DNA from: Lewinellaceae bacterium | GTDB lineage: Bacteria; Bacteroidota; Bacteroidia; Chitinophagales; Saprospiraceae | Direction of reading: 5' to 3' | Assembly: GCA_947476195.1 (NCBI GenBank) | Contig: CANJPT010000037.1 | Location: forward strand, 1 to 36,921 | Length of the DNA: 36,921 bases | Shown here: positions 25,141 to 33,490 of the stretch, piece after piece | Layout: each line of letters starts with the position of its first letter | How positions within the stretch are numbered: the stretch's first letter is position 1 | Made by a program: the position numbers and the translations under genes | Notes under the pieces: model-generated | The model's input: only the letters and a program-made list of their open reading frames with translations | Databases searched by the model: none | What the model was told of the DNA's origin: nothing

Positions 25141-26085
25141 TTATTTGTTTGCTGGGGGATTTGAAGGCAAAAAAACCTCCGCCATCATACATCTTGCCGA
25201 TCCGCCGCCATAGGTCTCTATAGTATCAATAGGCGCATGAAGCAGTTTGGTATGACTTTCCAATAACCGGATCTGTTCTGGAGTAAGGGCGCGATATGCC
25301 TGACTGGACATGACCAGAATGGTTTGCCCTTTTGTGTTGCGCACCTGGAGCATATTGCCGGCAAAGGAATTCATTTGTCCGAGCGAAATATCCACAATGG
25401 TCTTTCCGGTCTCTTTGAATTTTGCTTCCAGCATATTGCGTTCTGGGGGGTTACGCACAGAATCCAGGCAGATCACCACAAAGGTCTCTCCGAGTGCCAT
25501 CATTACGTTGGTATGGTAAATATCCTGACCATTTCCATCCACTGAATCGAACACTACTTTTTGATAGCCAATGGCTTGGCAAAGTTCCTCCAGCAAGGCT
25601 GCATCTGTACGGGGACTTAAGCAGGCGTAGGCGAGTCGGTGTTGATGGTCGAAAATGATGCTTCCGGTGCCTTCTAAAAAGCGATCCGATTGCTCGTTGG
25701 ATTCAAAACACAGTCGCTGTTTCTCCATAAAACCTTGCTCCAGAACGGTCTCGATAATATTTTCGCTACGCTCCAGCCGTCGGGTAGGGGCAAACATCGG
25801 ATAGGTCACAATGATGCCCTCCTGATGGAAAGTGACCCAATTGTTGGGGAATACGGCATCAGGCTTGACCGGGTCCGGCGTGTCGTTGGCAACAATGACC
25901 TCTACCCCGGCATCGCACAATTGAGCTACAAAGCCATCAAACTCCTTCATGGCGCGTTCCCGCATTTCTGTGGCGCTCAGTTTGCCATCCCGGCTTTGGA
26001 AGGCATTATTGGCTGCTGTTTCTTCGTTGAAAGCGAAATTGGCCGGACGGACCATCAGGATATAAGGCGTGGTTTGTTGACGCAT
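25141..26085 (-). CDS. ctlX: Citrulline hydrolase-type amidinotransferase (CtlX-like)
   Basis: A 314-residue cytosolic member of the guanidino-modifying (amidinotransferase/dimethylarginine hydrolase) superfamily, matching the CtlX group annotated for citrulline utilisation. Features: ILMVRPANFAFNEETAANNAFQ at the start, DAVFPNNWVTFH, EGTGSIIFDH, the histidine in DIYHTNVMMALG and the nucleophile C299 in GGGSARCMMAEVF near the end. The frame is open to 26157, but a CAAAAATA (-7 box on the minus strand) overlaps that ATG, so translation must begin at 26139 or, as family alignment suggests, at 26085. It is downstream of, and in the same direction as, the gene at 26484, but 325 bases or more away and separately promoted. 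Confidence 0.85.
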   Translation of the reverse strand: MRQQTTPYILMVRPANFAFNEETAANNAFQSRDGKLSATEMRERAMKEFDGFVAQLCDAGVEVIVANDTPDPVKPDAVFPNNWVTFHQEGIIVTYPMFAPTRRLERSENIIETVLEQGFMEKQRLCFESNEQSDRFLEGTGSIIFDHQHRLAYACLSPRTDAALLEELCQAIGYQKVVFDSVDGNGQDIYHTNVMMALGETFVVICLDSVRNPPERNMLEAKFKETGKTIVDISLGQMNSFAGNMLQVRNTKGQTILVMSSQAYRALTPEQIRLLESHTKLLHAPIDTIETYGGGSARCMMAEVFLPSNPPANK

Positions 26086-26154
26086 GGCGATCGATTCGAT
26101 AGGTACTGAAGGATTGATTCGATTGTTCGATTCAAGCATGGCTATTTGCTGAGG

Positions 26155-26162
26155 CAAAAATA
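26155..26162 (-). promoter_or_regulatory. ctlX -7 box
   Basis: TATTTTTG on the minus strand matches TAnnTTTG. It overlaps the most upstream in-frame ATG (26157) and so excludes it as the start. Confidence 0.5.
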
Positions 26163-26341
26163 CTTCGAAGTCTCGCCCATTTGGATCAATCTCTCCATTG
26201 AATAATTGAAAACATGAAAAGGTACTGCCGACGCTATCATTTTACGAAGTAGTATGATAAGCGGCTGGTTCGTCAGAGAATCAAGTCGTATAACCCTCCT
26301 AATGTAAAGAAATTGGGGGGGAGCATTGTGATTTGGGCGGC

Positions 26342-26349
26342 TATTTTTG
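26342..26349 (+). promoter_or_regulatory. -7 box before a small membrane frame
   Basis: TATTTTTG matches TAnnTTTG and is 9 bases before ATG 26359. It lies on the opposite strand to the neighbouring genes. Confidence 0.35.
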
Positions 26350-26358
26350 TATATTGTA

Positions 26359-26487
26359 ATGATGCGATACGAGGGTCAAGGCTGGCTTAAAACCTTTCTT
26401 AAATGGGTCCTGTATGGATTTTTTTAGGTTTTCACCTTTTCAATATCGGTTATCCTGGGCTTGATCGTTTTATTTGCAATAGTTTAG
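26359..26487 (+). pseudogene. Small membrane-segment frame with in-frame amber codon
   Basis: From ATG 26359 the frame reads MMRYEGQGWLKTFLKWVLYGFF, then a TAG, then without shift VFTFSISVILGLIVLFAIV and a second TAG. The two halves together make one basic N-terminus plus one membrane helix, as at the start of a bitopic membrane protein. A -7 box sits just upstream. It may be the severed, mutated 5' end of a lost gene; I cannot name the family. It fills part of an otherwise empty 26163-26483 spacer. Confidence 0.3.
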
Positions 26488-26978
26488 ACCAGGCGTTTAT
26501 GCCAGCTTTTGCCGAAGGGTACCAGCCATTTTTCAGATAGTTGTGCTTTGGTCTGTACCAAAGTGTCTGCAACCAGGGTATCTCCATGGATCCTGCCTTC
26601 GCGTACAAGCGTGACAAAGTCCGGGCGGTTGGCAAAACGCATCACCCCTTGCTCATCTACCCAGGCAAAACGCATTCGTTCAAAAAGATCTGTGCCGATC
26701 TCCTGGCCCAGTCGTTCGAGAAAATGCACAGATTTGTCAATGGAACAACCGCTGGCACCTGCCTGGGTTTCGTCCACCATGAGTATGATGAATTGATTTT
26801 CAAGTACTTCTGCTTTTGCCAAAAGAGCCTGGTTGTGCGCGGTCCATTGCTGGCAAAAAGCATCCAGATTTTTTTGGGCAAACAAAGCCTCCTCCTCCGT
26901 CAGCGCACGGTTGGAGGTATATACCCAGATTCGGGAATCAGGCGAAAACTTAATATCATTAGCGATTATTGGTGTCAT
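26484..26978 (-). CDS. Conserved Bacteroidota protein (often mislabelled ABC transporter ATPase)
   Basis: A 164-residue soluble protein of a family widely conserved in Bacteroidota. Blocks visible: RIWVYTSNRALTEEEALFAQKNLDAFCQQWTAHNQALLAKAEVLENQFIIL (given in shortened form: RIWVYTSNRALT to QFIIL), then DETQAGASGCSIDKSVHFLERLG and RIHGDTLVADTLVQTKAQL. Databases commonly name relatives 'ABC transporter ATPase', but no Walker A, signature or Walker B motif is present, so that name should not be used. The GASGCSIDKS motif with its cysteine is the most conserved part and could be a catalytic or metal site; this is inference. It is monocistronic or leads towards ctlX, which has its own promoter. 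Confidence 0.8.
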   Translation of the reverse strand: MTPIIANDIKFSPDSRIWVYTSNRALTEEEALFAQKNLDAFCQQWTAHNQALLAKAEVLENQFIILMVDETQAGASGCSIDKSVHFLERLGQEIGTDLFERMRFAWVDEQGVMRFANRPDFVTLVREGRIHGDTLVADTLVQTKAQLSEKWLVPFGKSWHKRLV

Positions 26979-27058
26979 AATTTGCGGAATCTAGGTGAAG
27001 AGGGTGTCTCATGAAGTTTATTCACCGCGCCTTTGCGTCCCGGCGGTAAAAAAGCATA

Positions 27059-27276
27059 TTGACTATCCGTTTTTAGTAACCATAAAATGACATACGATTG
27101 ATGATCTATGATGGAAGATTAAATTTTTGAAGTATGATTTCTCCAAATAGAACCCATGGTGGTTCATATTAGCCACCTATGGCAAATCATCCTCCTAAAA
27201 TCATCAATCTTACGTCATCAATCGTATATCGTAAATCAAAGTCTGCTTGTTTCCTAAGAACTGATAGGCATTAAAA
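27059..27276 (-). repeat. Dispersed ~220-bp 3'-end element, copy B
   Basis: This is the second copy of the element at 5433-5656, in the same orientation, with the same terminal inverted repeats (CCGTTTTTAG against TTCCTAAGAAC-type) and the same inner blocks. On the minus strand it begins 27 bases after the stop of the CCG-domain gene, as copy A does after the lpt gene. Non-coding; it fills the 26979-27303 spacer. Confidence 0.75.
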
Positions 27277-27303
27277 GCATTTTAGGGGCAACCTTTTTCG
27301 TAG

Positions 27304-28098
27304 TTATAACAACCTCGAAAGGATCATCTCCGAAAGGTCGTAAACCGGAATTTGTTCATTTTTTTCCTTGGCTTTCAGTCCGTCCTGCAACATGGTGATA
27401 CAGAAGGGACAATTTGCCACCACCGCAGTCGGGTTGGTCTCGAGGGCTTCTTCAATGCGTTCGAGGCTGATACGCTTGTTGCCGGGCTCGTCCTCCTTCC
27501 ACATCTGGGCACCGCCTGCACCGCAGCAGAGGCCATTTTTGCGGGAACGCTTCATTTCTACCAGATCTACGTCAAGGCTTTCGAGCAGGGCACGGGGCGC
27601 TTCGTATACGTCATTGGCGCGACCCAGGTAGCAGGAATCGTGGTAGGTGATGCGTTGACCTTTGAAATCTCCGCCCTCTTTTAATTTGAGTTTTCCGTTT
27701 GAGATCATCTCATTGATCAGTTGCGTGTGGTGCACCACCTCGTAATGTCCGCCGAGATCCGGATATTCGTTTTTCAGGGTATTGAAACAGTGAGGACAAG
27801 TAGTCACGATCTTTTTAACGCCATACATATTCAGCGTTTCGATGTTCATCGCGGCGGTCATCTGAAATAGGAATTCATTGCCTGCGCGTCGAGCGGGATC
27901 CCCCGAGCAGCGTTCTTCGCTACCCAGGATTGCAAATTCCACCTTGGCATGGTTGAGCACCTCGCATAGGGCGCGGGTTACTTTTTGGGCGCGGGCATCG
28001 AATGAGCCAGCGCAGCCTACCCAGAAGAGGATCTCTGGGTTTTTGCCTTGTGCGGCCATTTCGGCCATGGTATATACTATCATGTTGTTGATTGTCAA
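27304..28098 (-). CDS. CCG-domain iron-sulfur oxidoreductase subunit (HdrB/GlpC-like)
   Basis: A 264-residue cytosolic protein with two cysteine-rich CCG domains as in HdrB, GlpC and LutA/FadF. The first domain has GCAGSFDARAQKVTRA, EERCSGDPARR and TTCPHCFNTLKNEYPD. The second has YHDSCYLGRANDVYEAPR and GLCCGAGGAQMW, with a final ANCPFCITML. These cysteines bind a non-cubane 4Fe-4S centre. It starts 8 bases after the membrane iron-sulfur gene, clearly as one unit. Together the two equal one FadF-like protein, which in other bacteria takes electrons from ETF or a dehydrogenase to menaquinone. That assignment is by domain content only. Confidence 0.85.
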   Translation of the reverse strand: MTINNMIVYTMAEMAAQGKNPEILFWVGCAGSFDARAQKVTRALCEVLNHAKVEFAILGSEERCSGDPARRAGNEFLFQMTAAMNIETLNMYGVKKIVTTCPHCFNTLKNEYPDLGGHYEVVHHTQLINEMISNGKLKLKEGGDFKGQRITYHDSCYLGRANDVYEAPRALLESLDVDLVEMKRSRKNGLCCGAGGAQMWKEDEPGNKRISLERIEEALETNPTAVVANCPFCITMLQDGLKAKEKNEQIPVYDLSEMILSRLL

Positions 28099-28106
28099 AA
28101 GATGAA

Positions 28107-29450
28107 TTAAGCTTCTCTCCAGGCTTCCCGTGGCTCACTCATAGACCAGGCAGCCCCTGCATTTTCGATTGCATTGAACATGGGCAACCATTCTGCCGGG
28201 CCGGCTGACTGGGTCAGGATCTCATGGCGACGCATTTGAAGGATAATATCAAGGGGATTAATCATCACCGGACAGGCTTCCACACAGGCGTTGCAAGTAG
28301 TACAAGCGTGAATTTCTTCGGGCGTGATGCGATCGAAAAGTGATTTTCCGTCGTCATAGTTTCCTTTTGCCCCTTGCCCCTTGCTAATTGCGGCCCCAAC
28401 CTCTTCTGCACGGTCGCGTACATCCATCATCACTTTTCGGGGCGAGAGTTTTTTGCCTGTAATATTGGCCGGGCATGCCGCCGTACAACGGCCACATTCT
28501 GTACAGGAATAGGCCTGAAGAATGTTTTGCCAGGAAAGTGAGAACACGTCATTGGCTCCAAACTCTAAGCCCCCCCCATCCCCCCCATTCAGGGGGGAGT
28601 CCGCTCCGCTATTGGAATCAGTGGAGATTTCCGGCAGCCCCATCATGCTCCGTACTTCCTTTTGTATTTCCGGCATGTTTTGCATGTGGCCATTCGTGGT
28701 GAGGCGAGCGTACCAAGTATTGGGAAAGGCCAATATGATGTGCAAATGCTTGGAATATGGCAAATAGCAAAGAAATCCCAAGACGGTGCTGAGGTGTAAC
28801 CACCAGCCGAAGCGCTCTATGGTGCCTACGGTGGCATTGCTCAATCCACCAAACAAGGCCGGCCCCAGCCAGGTGCTCACGGCAAAATTTCCCGTAAGCT
28901 GATAATGTTCTACCCCTCTGGCCTGCAGCACTTTGTCACCACCATTCATGCAGAATATTCCCGTGATGAGAATGATCTCACCCAGTAGGATCAGGTTGGC
29001 GTCCCGGGAAGGGAAACCTTTTAATTCAGGCTTTTGAAAGCGCGCCACCCGAAGTACATTTCTCCGGGCAAGAAAAATGATGGTCGCCACAAATGCCAGT
29101 ACAGATAATACCTCAATGCTACTAATCACAAAGGTGTAAAACCCTCCGAACTGTGGCGCAAAGAATCTATGGGTTCCCAAAATACCATCTACAAAGATCT
29201 CGATCAACTCCACTTGTGTCACCACAAAAGCAATGTACAAGGCCAGATGGAGCACTGCTGGCAGCAGGTTTTTGAACATTTTTTGCTGACCCAATGCAAT
29301 CAGGACAACATTTCGCCAACGCAGCGCCTTGTGGTCACGAATCGTTTCAGGCTTTCCAAGGTTAATGTTTTGCAACACCCGGCTGAAGCCTTTCCAGGTA
29401 AACCAGCTTGCTGCACCAGCCACTAAAATAAAAAGGAGTGATTGAATCAT
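28107..29450 (-). CDS. Membrane-bound 4Fe-4S protein (HdrE/NarI + ferredoxin domain)
   Basis: A 447-residue protein with about six N-terminal membrane helices (to about residue 265), carrying histidines suited to b-type haem as in NarI/HdrE. A cytoplasmic double-cubane ferredoxin domain follows: CTECGRCTAACP near 320 and CTTCNACVEACP near 395. Paired with the CCG-domain gene 8 bases downstream, it looks like the membrane half of an electron-transfer complex reducing menaquinone. The frame extends to a TTG at 29474; ATG 29450 (MIQSLLFILVAGAASW) is preferred. Two insertions are odd: a glycine-rich stretch encoded by a C7/G6 palindromic sequence at 28568-28605, and SKGQGAKG encoded by repeated GGGGCAA words at 28364-28392. 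Confidence 0.85.
   Translation of the reverse strand: MIQSLLFILVAGAASWFTWKGFSRVLQNINLGKPETIRDHKALRWRNVVLIALGQQKMFKNLLPAVLHLALYIAFVVTQVELIEIFVDGILGTHRFFAPQFGGFYTFVISSIEVLSVLAFVATIIFLARRNVLRVARFQKPELKGFPSRDANLILLGEIILITGIFCMNGGDKVLQARGVEHYQLTGNFAVSTWLGPALFGGLSNATVGTIERFGWWLHLSTVLGFLCYLPYSKHLHIILAFPNTWYARLTTNGHMQNMPEIQKEVRSMMGLPEISTDSNSGADSPLNGGDGGGLEFGANDVFSLSWQNILQAYSCTECGRCTAACPANITGKKLSPRKVMMDVRDRAEEVGAAISKGQGAKGNYDDGKSLFDRITPEEIHACTTCNACVEACPVMINPLDIILQMRRHEILTQSAGPAEWLPMFNAIENAGAAWSMSEPREAWREA
28568..28605. repeat. C/G-run palindromic insertion in coding sequence
   Basis: Eight Cs, ATC-type spacer, seven Cs, ATTCA and six Gs form a strong local hairpin (CCCCCC-ATTCA-GGGGGG, 28581-28597). 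It encodes the SPLNGGDGGGL segment of the membrane iron-sulfur protein, between the helices and the ferredoxin domain. Confidence 0.7.
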
Positions 29451-29556
29451 AAAAAAAACGTTTTCAGGGCGCAAAATACAGCGAGAGGGTTGGACTTTTG
29501 CGAAGATTTCAGTTGTAACACAACCTGAAGGCGAGTTACCATAAAATTTAGACAGG

Positions 29557-30057
29557 ATGCAAATACTTACCGACCGTCAGATCCGCCAAAAAATCCGCCG
29601 TATTGCCATCGAAATACTGGAACGTAACTATGGTGAGCCGGAAATTATTCTGGCTGGTCTGAACAACAATGGACTTGGTTTCGCCAAACTTTTACTGACC
29701 GAATTGCAAGCCGTTGCTACACAAAGCACCAAAATTACGCTTACCCGCATTCGACTAAACCCAGCCAACCCGGTCGAATATGAACCCGAAGTGGAGCTCA
29801 CGGCTGAGGAGTTGCGTGGCAAATCTATTATTATTGTAGATGATGTGGCGAATACCGGGCGTACGATCTTCTACGCCGTACAGCCGCTTCTCCGTGTAGT
29901 GCCGAAAAAAGTGGAAGTAGCGGTACTTGTGGACCGACAGCACAAATCATTTCCGATCAAAGCTGATTATGTCGGACTGTTGCTCGCCACTACGTTGCGG
30001 GAGGATATTGAAGTGCGTATACGGGACGTGGAGGAAATGGCGGTTTATTTGCATTAA
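29557..30057 (+). CDS. PyrR-like phosphoribosyltransferase
   Basis: A 166-residue type I phosphoribosyltransferase. The PRPP-binding motif is IIIVDDVANTGRT (about residues 97-109). The N-terminal LTDRQIRQKIRRIAIEILERN and the flexible-loop region resemble PyrR/uracil phosphoribosyltransferase proteins; DRQHKSFPIKADYVG near 125-140 is also PyrR-like. It is not in a pyrimidine operon and no attenuator-like PyrR RNA site was seen, so a base-salvage role or a general PRTase is as likely as regulation. It is divergent from the iron-sulfur gene, with a possible TTG...ACTTTTG promoter region at about 29490-29505. Its stop is 3 bases from the convergent gene's stop. Confidence 0.85.
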   Translation: MQILTDRQIRQKIRRIAIEILERNYGEPEIILAGLNNNGLGFAKLLLTELQAVATQSTKITLTRIRLNPANPVEYEPEVELTAEELRGKSIIIVDDVANTGRTIFYAVQPLLRVVPKKVEVAVLVDRQHKSFPIKADYVGLLLATTLREDIEVRIRDVEEMAVYLH

Positions 30058-30060
30058 GCA

Positions 30061-32673
30061 TTATCGGAGCCGGTAGGCCCACACTCCATTTATATTGCCT
30101 GAAACTAACATGTCCACGCCATTCAGGCGCGTCAACCTGAATTCGGTATTACCCCCAAGCGGGAATCCCGCGATGGTGTTTCCCTTTTTATCGAGCAACC
30201 ATAAACGCCTCCCTTGCGTATCTACCGTGCCAATCCGATTGTTTTTGGAGAAAAATAAGAGATGCTGTTTTTCCGGAAATCTGGTTTTGAAGATCTGTGA
30301 AGCTCTTGTATTAGTTCCGTCGGGAAAAACACCGGCGGTCAGATTTTTTCCTTCCAAAACGGCCCATTCAAAACGGGCATCCCCGGTCAACTGGCCGAAT
30401 GCAATTACGCTCCCAGGATTGCCCACCTGCCAGGAAGATACGTTGCCCTGTAGATCACAGGCAAAGACCTTTCCGTCAGTATTTGCACAATAGATACGCG
30501 GTGAACTTGCGTTAAGATCTACCTGTAACGGACTGGAGAATCCGCCCTGTTTGGCTTCGGATAATTGCACTGGATCAAAGCGCAAGGTCCCGTTTCGGCC
30601 ATATACCGAGAGCAAGCCGGCATCCGTCAATACGGCCAGATAATCTTTCCCATTATGTTGAAAATGAAGAATTGGCTGTCGCACGTTACCGTTAGCGGGC
30701 AAAGCATTCCAGCCGTCAAGCGGCTTTCCCCAATGTCCGAACCCGTAGATCTTGCCATTCTCGCAAGCCACGAAGTAGCTGAGTTTTGTGTCCTTGTCAA
30801 AATTCACCACGGTAGCCCCATTGGTCGCAGTGGCAGATAATTTGAAAGGGAAACCTTCTACATCGCGCCCTTTTTCATCAACCATGTAAAGATGTGTGGA
30901 GGTGCTAAAGGTGTAGCATTTTGCACCGCTATCATAAAAATCTACTCCATTGACCTCAGAGCGGATGGGCTGAGGTAGGGATCGATTCCAAACACTTGTG
31001 CCGTTTTGAGCATCCAGACAGTGCAGGTTATTGTCCAGATCCTGGATAAGCACAACTGTTTTTCCGGTAGGTTGCTCCACCAGATATGGTTGTGTAGCCA
31101 TCGGCTTTGAAAGTCCGACCTTCCACAAAATATCCGTCTCTGTGAACGGCTGTGAAAGGGCCTGGGTGGACAAAGTGAGTTGCGCTTTTCGGCCAGATCG
31201 GGGCTGCAATACCGCACGGATAAAACCAATTCTGGTAAACGAAGGTGCTACATTGGCCGAGGTAATATTTTGCATAAGGCCGGGCAAATAGGTCGTATTC
31301 AGTAGAAAGGAGGCCGGGCCTTTTATAGGGATCTTTTGTTGTAATTGAAGGAAGTCAGTATTGGCGGCAAGGGTTTGGTTTACCAGATATTTGTCCAAAA
31401 AGACCTCTAAAGAGGAGCGGTCTGGTGCAAAAACGGCATATCCGCCTACAAGGCAGCAAACTGGGTTTCTAAATGCCTCATCATCGCCCAAAAGGGGCTT
31501 TAGCAGCGAGGAATTTTGGAAACACAATACTTCGAACATCTGATAGGTACCCGTAGCAGCAGGTAGCGTGCCATTCGCTTTGCCAAAAGCTCGGAGCTTG
31601 CTCACCGCCATCGCACTATCGTGCACGGCAATCAGTACCAAACGATCGCCCATAAGCCCTGGGGAAAGCGGCTCCGTTACGGCAAACGCGGCTTCAGCAC
31701 CAGCCCAGGGCTCCACATATTGTTCAAAATCCCCCGATCGTTCTTGTCCGATCTTCCTGAAAAAATCAGGAATGTTTCCCAGGCCTGTCCGTGCCAAAAA
31801 GGCTGTATTGTCAGGAAGAACGTTGAATATCAAGTTGCCAGGAGTTTCACCCCAATTACTCAGGTTGCTGAGAAATCCATTTGTTTCAGCGAGTGTTTTA
31901 AGTTCTGTTCCATCCCAGGAAAGCCCAAGCCATTCGATGTTCCGTGCCAGGAGATCGGGCAAACTGCGCCAATGGGGTTTCATTTGACTGCGCAATTGCT
32001 CTGCAAGGGCTGATGGGCGGAGGTGAAAGCGTAGGGTTGCATCTGGCAAGTCATGGATGAGGGGTCGGTCGGCCCACCAGTTATGGGCGTTTTCGAGTTG
32101 TGCAAGCGCGTCTTCGACCAGGGTTGCGCGGTGTGAAAAGAGTAAAAGTCGCCCAGAGACTGCCACTTCCAGTTGTTCTGTTTTAGACAGGTATACCGTG
32201 AAAATATCGTTGCCATGGAATTGGTGCGGGAAATATTTGGGCGTATGTTTATTGGTTTTTAAGGCCTTTTCCAGGTTGAGATCTTCGTCGAGTTCCAGGA
32301 CAAAAAGAGCGTGTAGGCTGTCTGCCGGATGGAGCGAAAAGGCCGCCATGCCTTTGTTTTTTGCGAAGGCACTTAATACCTTGGGGTCGTGTTTGAATAA
32401 TTGTAGCGCGGAGTCCACTGCTTCAAAACAACGATTGAAAAGAGCACTGTGCAACACTTCGCGCCAAAGCAGGTCAGGCATTTTGTCGATCATGATCCTG
32501 GCGCGGAGCAAGCCCTTACATTCCAGTAAGAGTGCGGTTTGAGCAGGTACAGCGCGGAAGGATCCATCATTACGCGGCAAAAAAAGGAAAAGCAGCAGTC
32601 CCGCGATGAGTAGGCTGGCAAGGGCAAAACGGATCCGGGGGGCAAAGAAGCCTGGCTTAATCTCTAAGTTCAT
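30061..32673 (-). CDS. Large membrane-anchored protein with C-terminal PQQ/propeller-like repeats
   Basis: An 870-residue protein with one N-terminal membrane helix (ALASLLIAGLLLFLFLP, about residues 15-33) and a large extracytoplasmic part. Residues about 40-480 (RAVPAQTALLLECKGLLRARIMI...) are of unknown family and reminiscent of DUF3352-like lipoprotein domains. Residues about 530-870 have the recurring pattern of PQQ/WD-type beta-propeller blades, for example LVEQPTGKTVVLIQDLDNNLHCLDAQNGTSVWNRSL and KLSYFVACENGKIYGFGHWGKPLDGW. Such proteins bind or sense ligands in the periplasm or serve as scaffolds. The frame is open to 32745; ATG 32673 (MNLEIKPGFF) gives the expected short cytosolic tail before the helix and is preferred. 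No operon partner. Confidence 0.7.
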   Translation of the reverse strand: MNLEIKPGFFAPRIRFALASLLIAGLLLFLFLPRNDGSFRAVPAQTALLLECKGLLRARIMIDKMPDLLWREVLHSALFNRCFEAVDSALQLFKHDPKVLSAFAKNKGMAAFSLHPADSLHALFVLELDEDLNLEKALKTNKHTPKYFPHQFHGNDIFTVYLSKTEQLEVAVSGRLLLFSHRATLVEDALAQLENAHNWWADRPLIHDLPDATLRFHLRPSALAEQLRSQMKPHWRSLPDLLARNIEWLGLSWDGTELKTLAETNGFLSNLSNWGETPGNLIFNVLPDNTAFLARTGLGNIPDFFRKIGQERSGDFEQYVEPWAGAEAAFAVTEPLSPGLMGDRLVLIAVHDSAMAVSKLRAFGKANGTLPAATGTYQMFEVLCFQNSSLLKPLLGDDEAFRNPVCCLVGGYAVFAPDRSSLEVFLDKYLVNQTLAANTDFLQLQQKIPIKGPASFLLNTTYLPGLMQNITSANVAPSFTRIGFIRAVLQPRSGRKAQLTLSTQALSQPFTETDILWKVGLSKPMATQPYLVEQPTGKTVVLIQDLDNNLHCLDAQNGTSVWNRSLPQPIRSEVNGVDFYDSGAKCYTFSTSTHLYMVDEKGRDVEGFPFKLSATATNGATVVNFDKDTKLSYFVACENGKIYGFGHWGKPLDGWNALPANGNVRQPILHFQHNGKDYLAVLTDAGLLSVYGRNGTLRFDPVQLSEAKQGGFSSPLQVDLNASSPRIYCANTDGKVFACDLQGNVSSWQVGNPGSVIAFGQLTGDARFEWAVLEGKNLTAGVFPDGTNTRASQIFKTRFPEKQHLLFFSKNNRIGTVDTQGRRLWLLDKKGNTIAGFPLGGNTEFRLTRLNGVDMLVSGNINGVWAYRLR

Positions 32674-32886
32674 TGATATAATTTTCAGCCAAGGAGGGAT
32701 GTCTTGGAATCCACTTCTTTTTCGGAAAAGAATTTGCGCAAGCATTCAATAAAGGTTCCAAATCCATTCCCGTAAATACGGAAACGGACTCTGTTTAGCC
32801 CGTTCCAACAGGCATGCTTGGTTCATATTTACAGGAGTTCAGATGCTGGAATGATTCCAGATTTTTCCAGTAATAATCGGTTAAAA

Positions 32887-32900
32887 AAATGTCCAGTAGT
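32887..32900. repeat. Solitary transposon-end-like sequence
   Basis: AAATGTCCAGTAGT is identical to the outer part of the inverted ends of the MITE at 36514-36603. It has no partner end nearby and diverges after 14 bases (ATGG instead of GTGA). It is probably the worn end of an old insertion. The rest of the 32674-33088 spacer shows only a -7 box. Confidence 0.4.
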
Positions 32901-33001
32901 ATGGTTTGGCACTTGTATGCCTTCGAAAGCCTGGGTAGTGCGAGACAAAGTCAGGATGATTTTGGATTGAAATTAAGTTTCATTCTAATTACAAAACAAA
33001 A

Positions 33002-33009
33002 TAGATTTG
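33002..33009 (+). promoter_or_regulatory. -7 box of DUF423 gene
   Basis: TAGATTTG matches TAnnTTTG; transcription would start near 33016 and give a leader of about 75-85 bases before the chosen start. Confidence 0.4.
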
Positions 33010-33088
33010 GGCAAGGTGAATGTACCAATTTTTCCCAAACCTTGCACACCCGTTGCCAAAATGCCCCAATGACGATTTTATTGACGCA

Positions 33089-33490
33089 ATGACCATTTCA
33101 ATGACCAACATTTCCTTCCTCCGCACCGGCGCCCTCGTTGGCGCATTGGCTGTAGCCATCGGCGCATTTGGCGCACACGGACTTAAGCCGCACCTTTCAG
33201 ACTATCAGATCACGATATTTGAAAAAGGGGTACAGTATCAGTTTTACCATGCATTTGCGCTCCTGGCCGTGGGTCTTTTACTGAGCCAATCGCCGGGAAA
33301 CAAATGGTTCCAACGTGCCGGCTGGCTTTTTGTAGCTGGTATTATCGGATTCTCCGGCTCACTCTACTTATTGGCTTGCCGTGATCTGCTGGCATTTCCA
33401 GTCGGCTGGGCTGGTCCGGTTACCCCATTGGGTGGACTGTGTTTTTTGGCCGCATGGAGTATGCTCGCAATGGGGAGTAGCCTTAAATAG
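33089..33490 (+). CDS. DUF423 family membrane protein
   Basis: A 133-residue inner-membrane protein with four predicted helices and the family signature ALVGALAVAIGAFGAHGLKPHL followed by YQFYHAFALLAVGLLL and FVAGIIGFSGSLYLLA; the helical end is TPLGGLCFLAAWSMLA. Function unknown. The frame is open to 33020, but relatives begin just before the first helix, so ATG 33089 or 33101 is expected. Three AATGAC words straddle these two start codons, the same hexamer that is massively repeated before the lpt gene. Convergent with the T9SS protein gene, with a long inverted repeat between them. Confidence 0.85.
   Translation: MTISMTNISFLRTGALVGALAVAIGAFGAHGLKPHLSDYQITIFEKGVQYQFYHAFALLAVGLLLSQSPGNKWFQRAGWLFVAGIIGFSGSLYLLACRDLLAFPVGWAGPVTPLGGLCFLAAWSMLAMGSSLK

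Noticed and set aside
26484-26978. ABC transporter ATPase
   Set aside because: The common database name is not supported: none of the Walker A, signature or Walker B motifs is present and the protein is only 164 residues.
29557-30057. PyrR attenuation regulator of a pyrimidine operon
   Set aside because: No pyr genes or attenuator-like leader are present. Only the phosphoribosyltransferase family call is kept.
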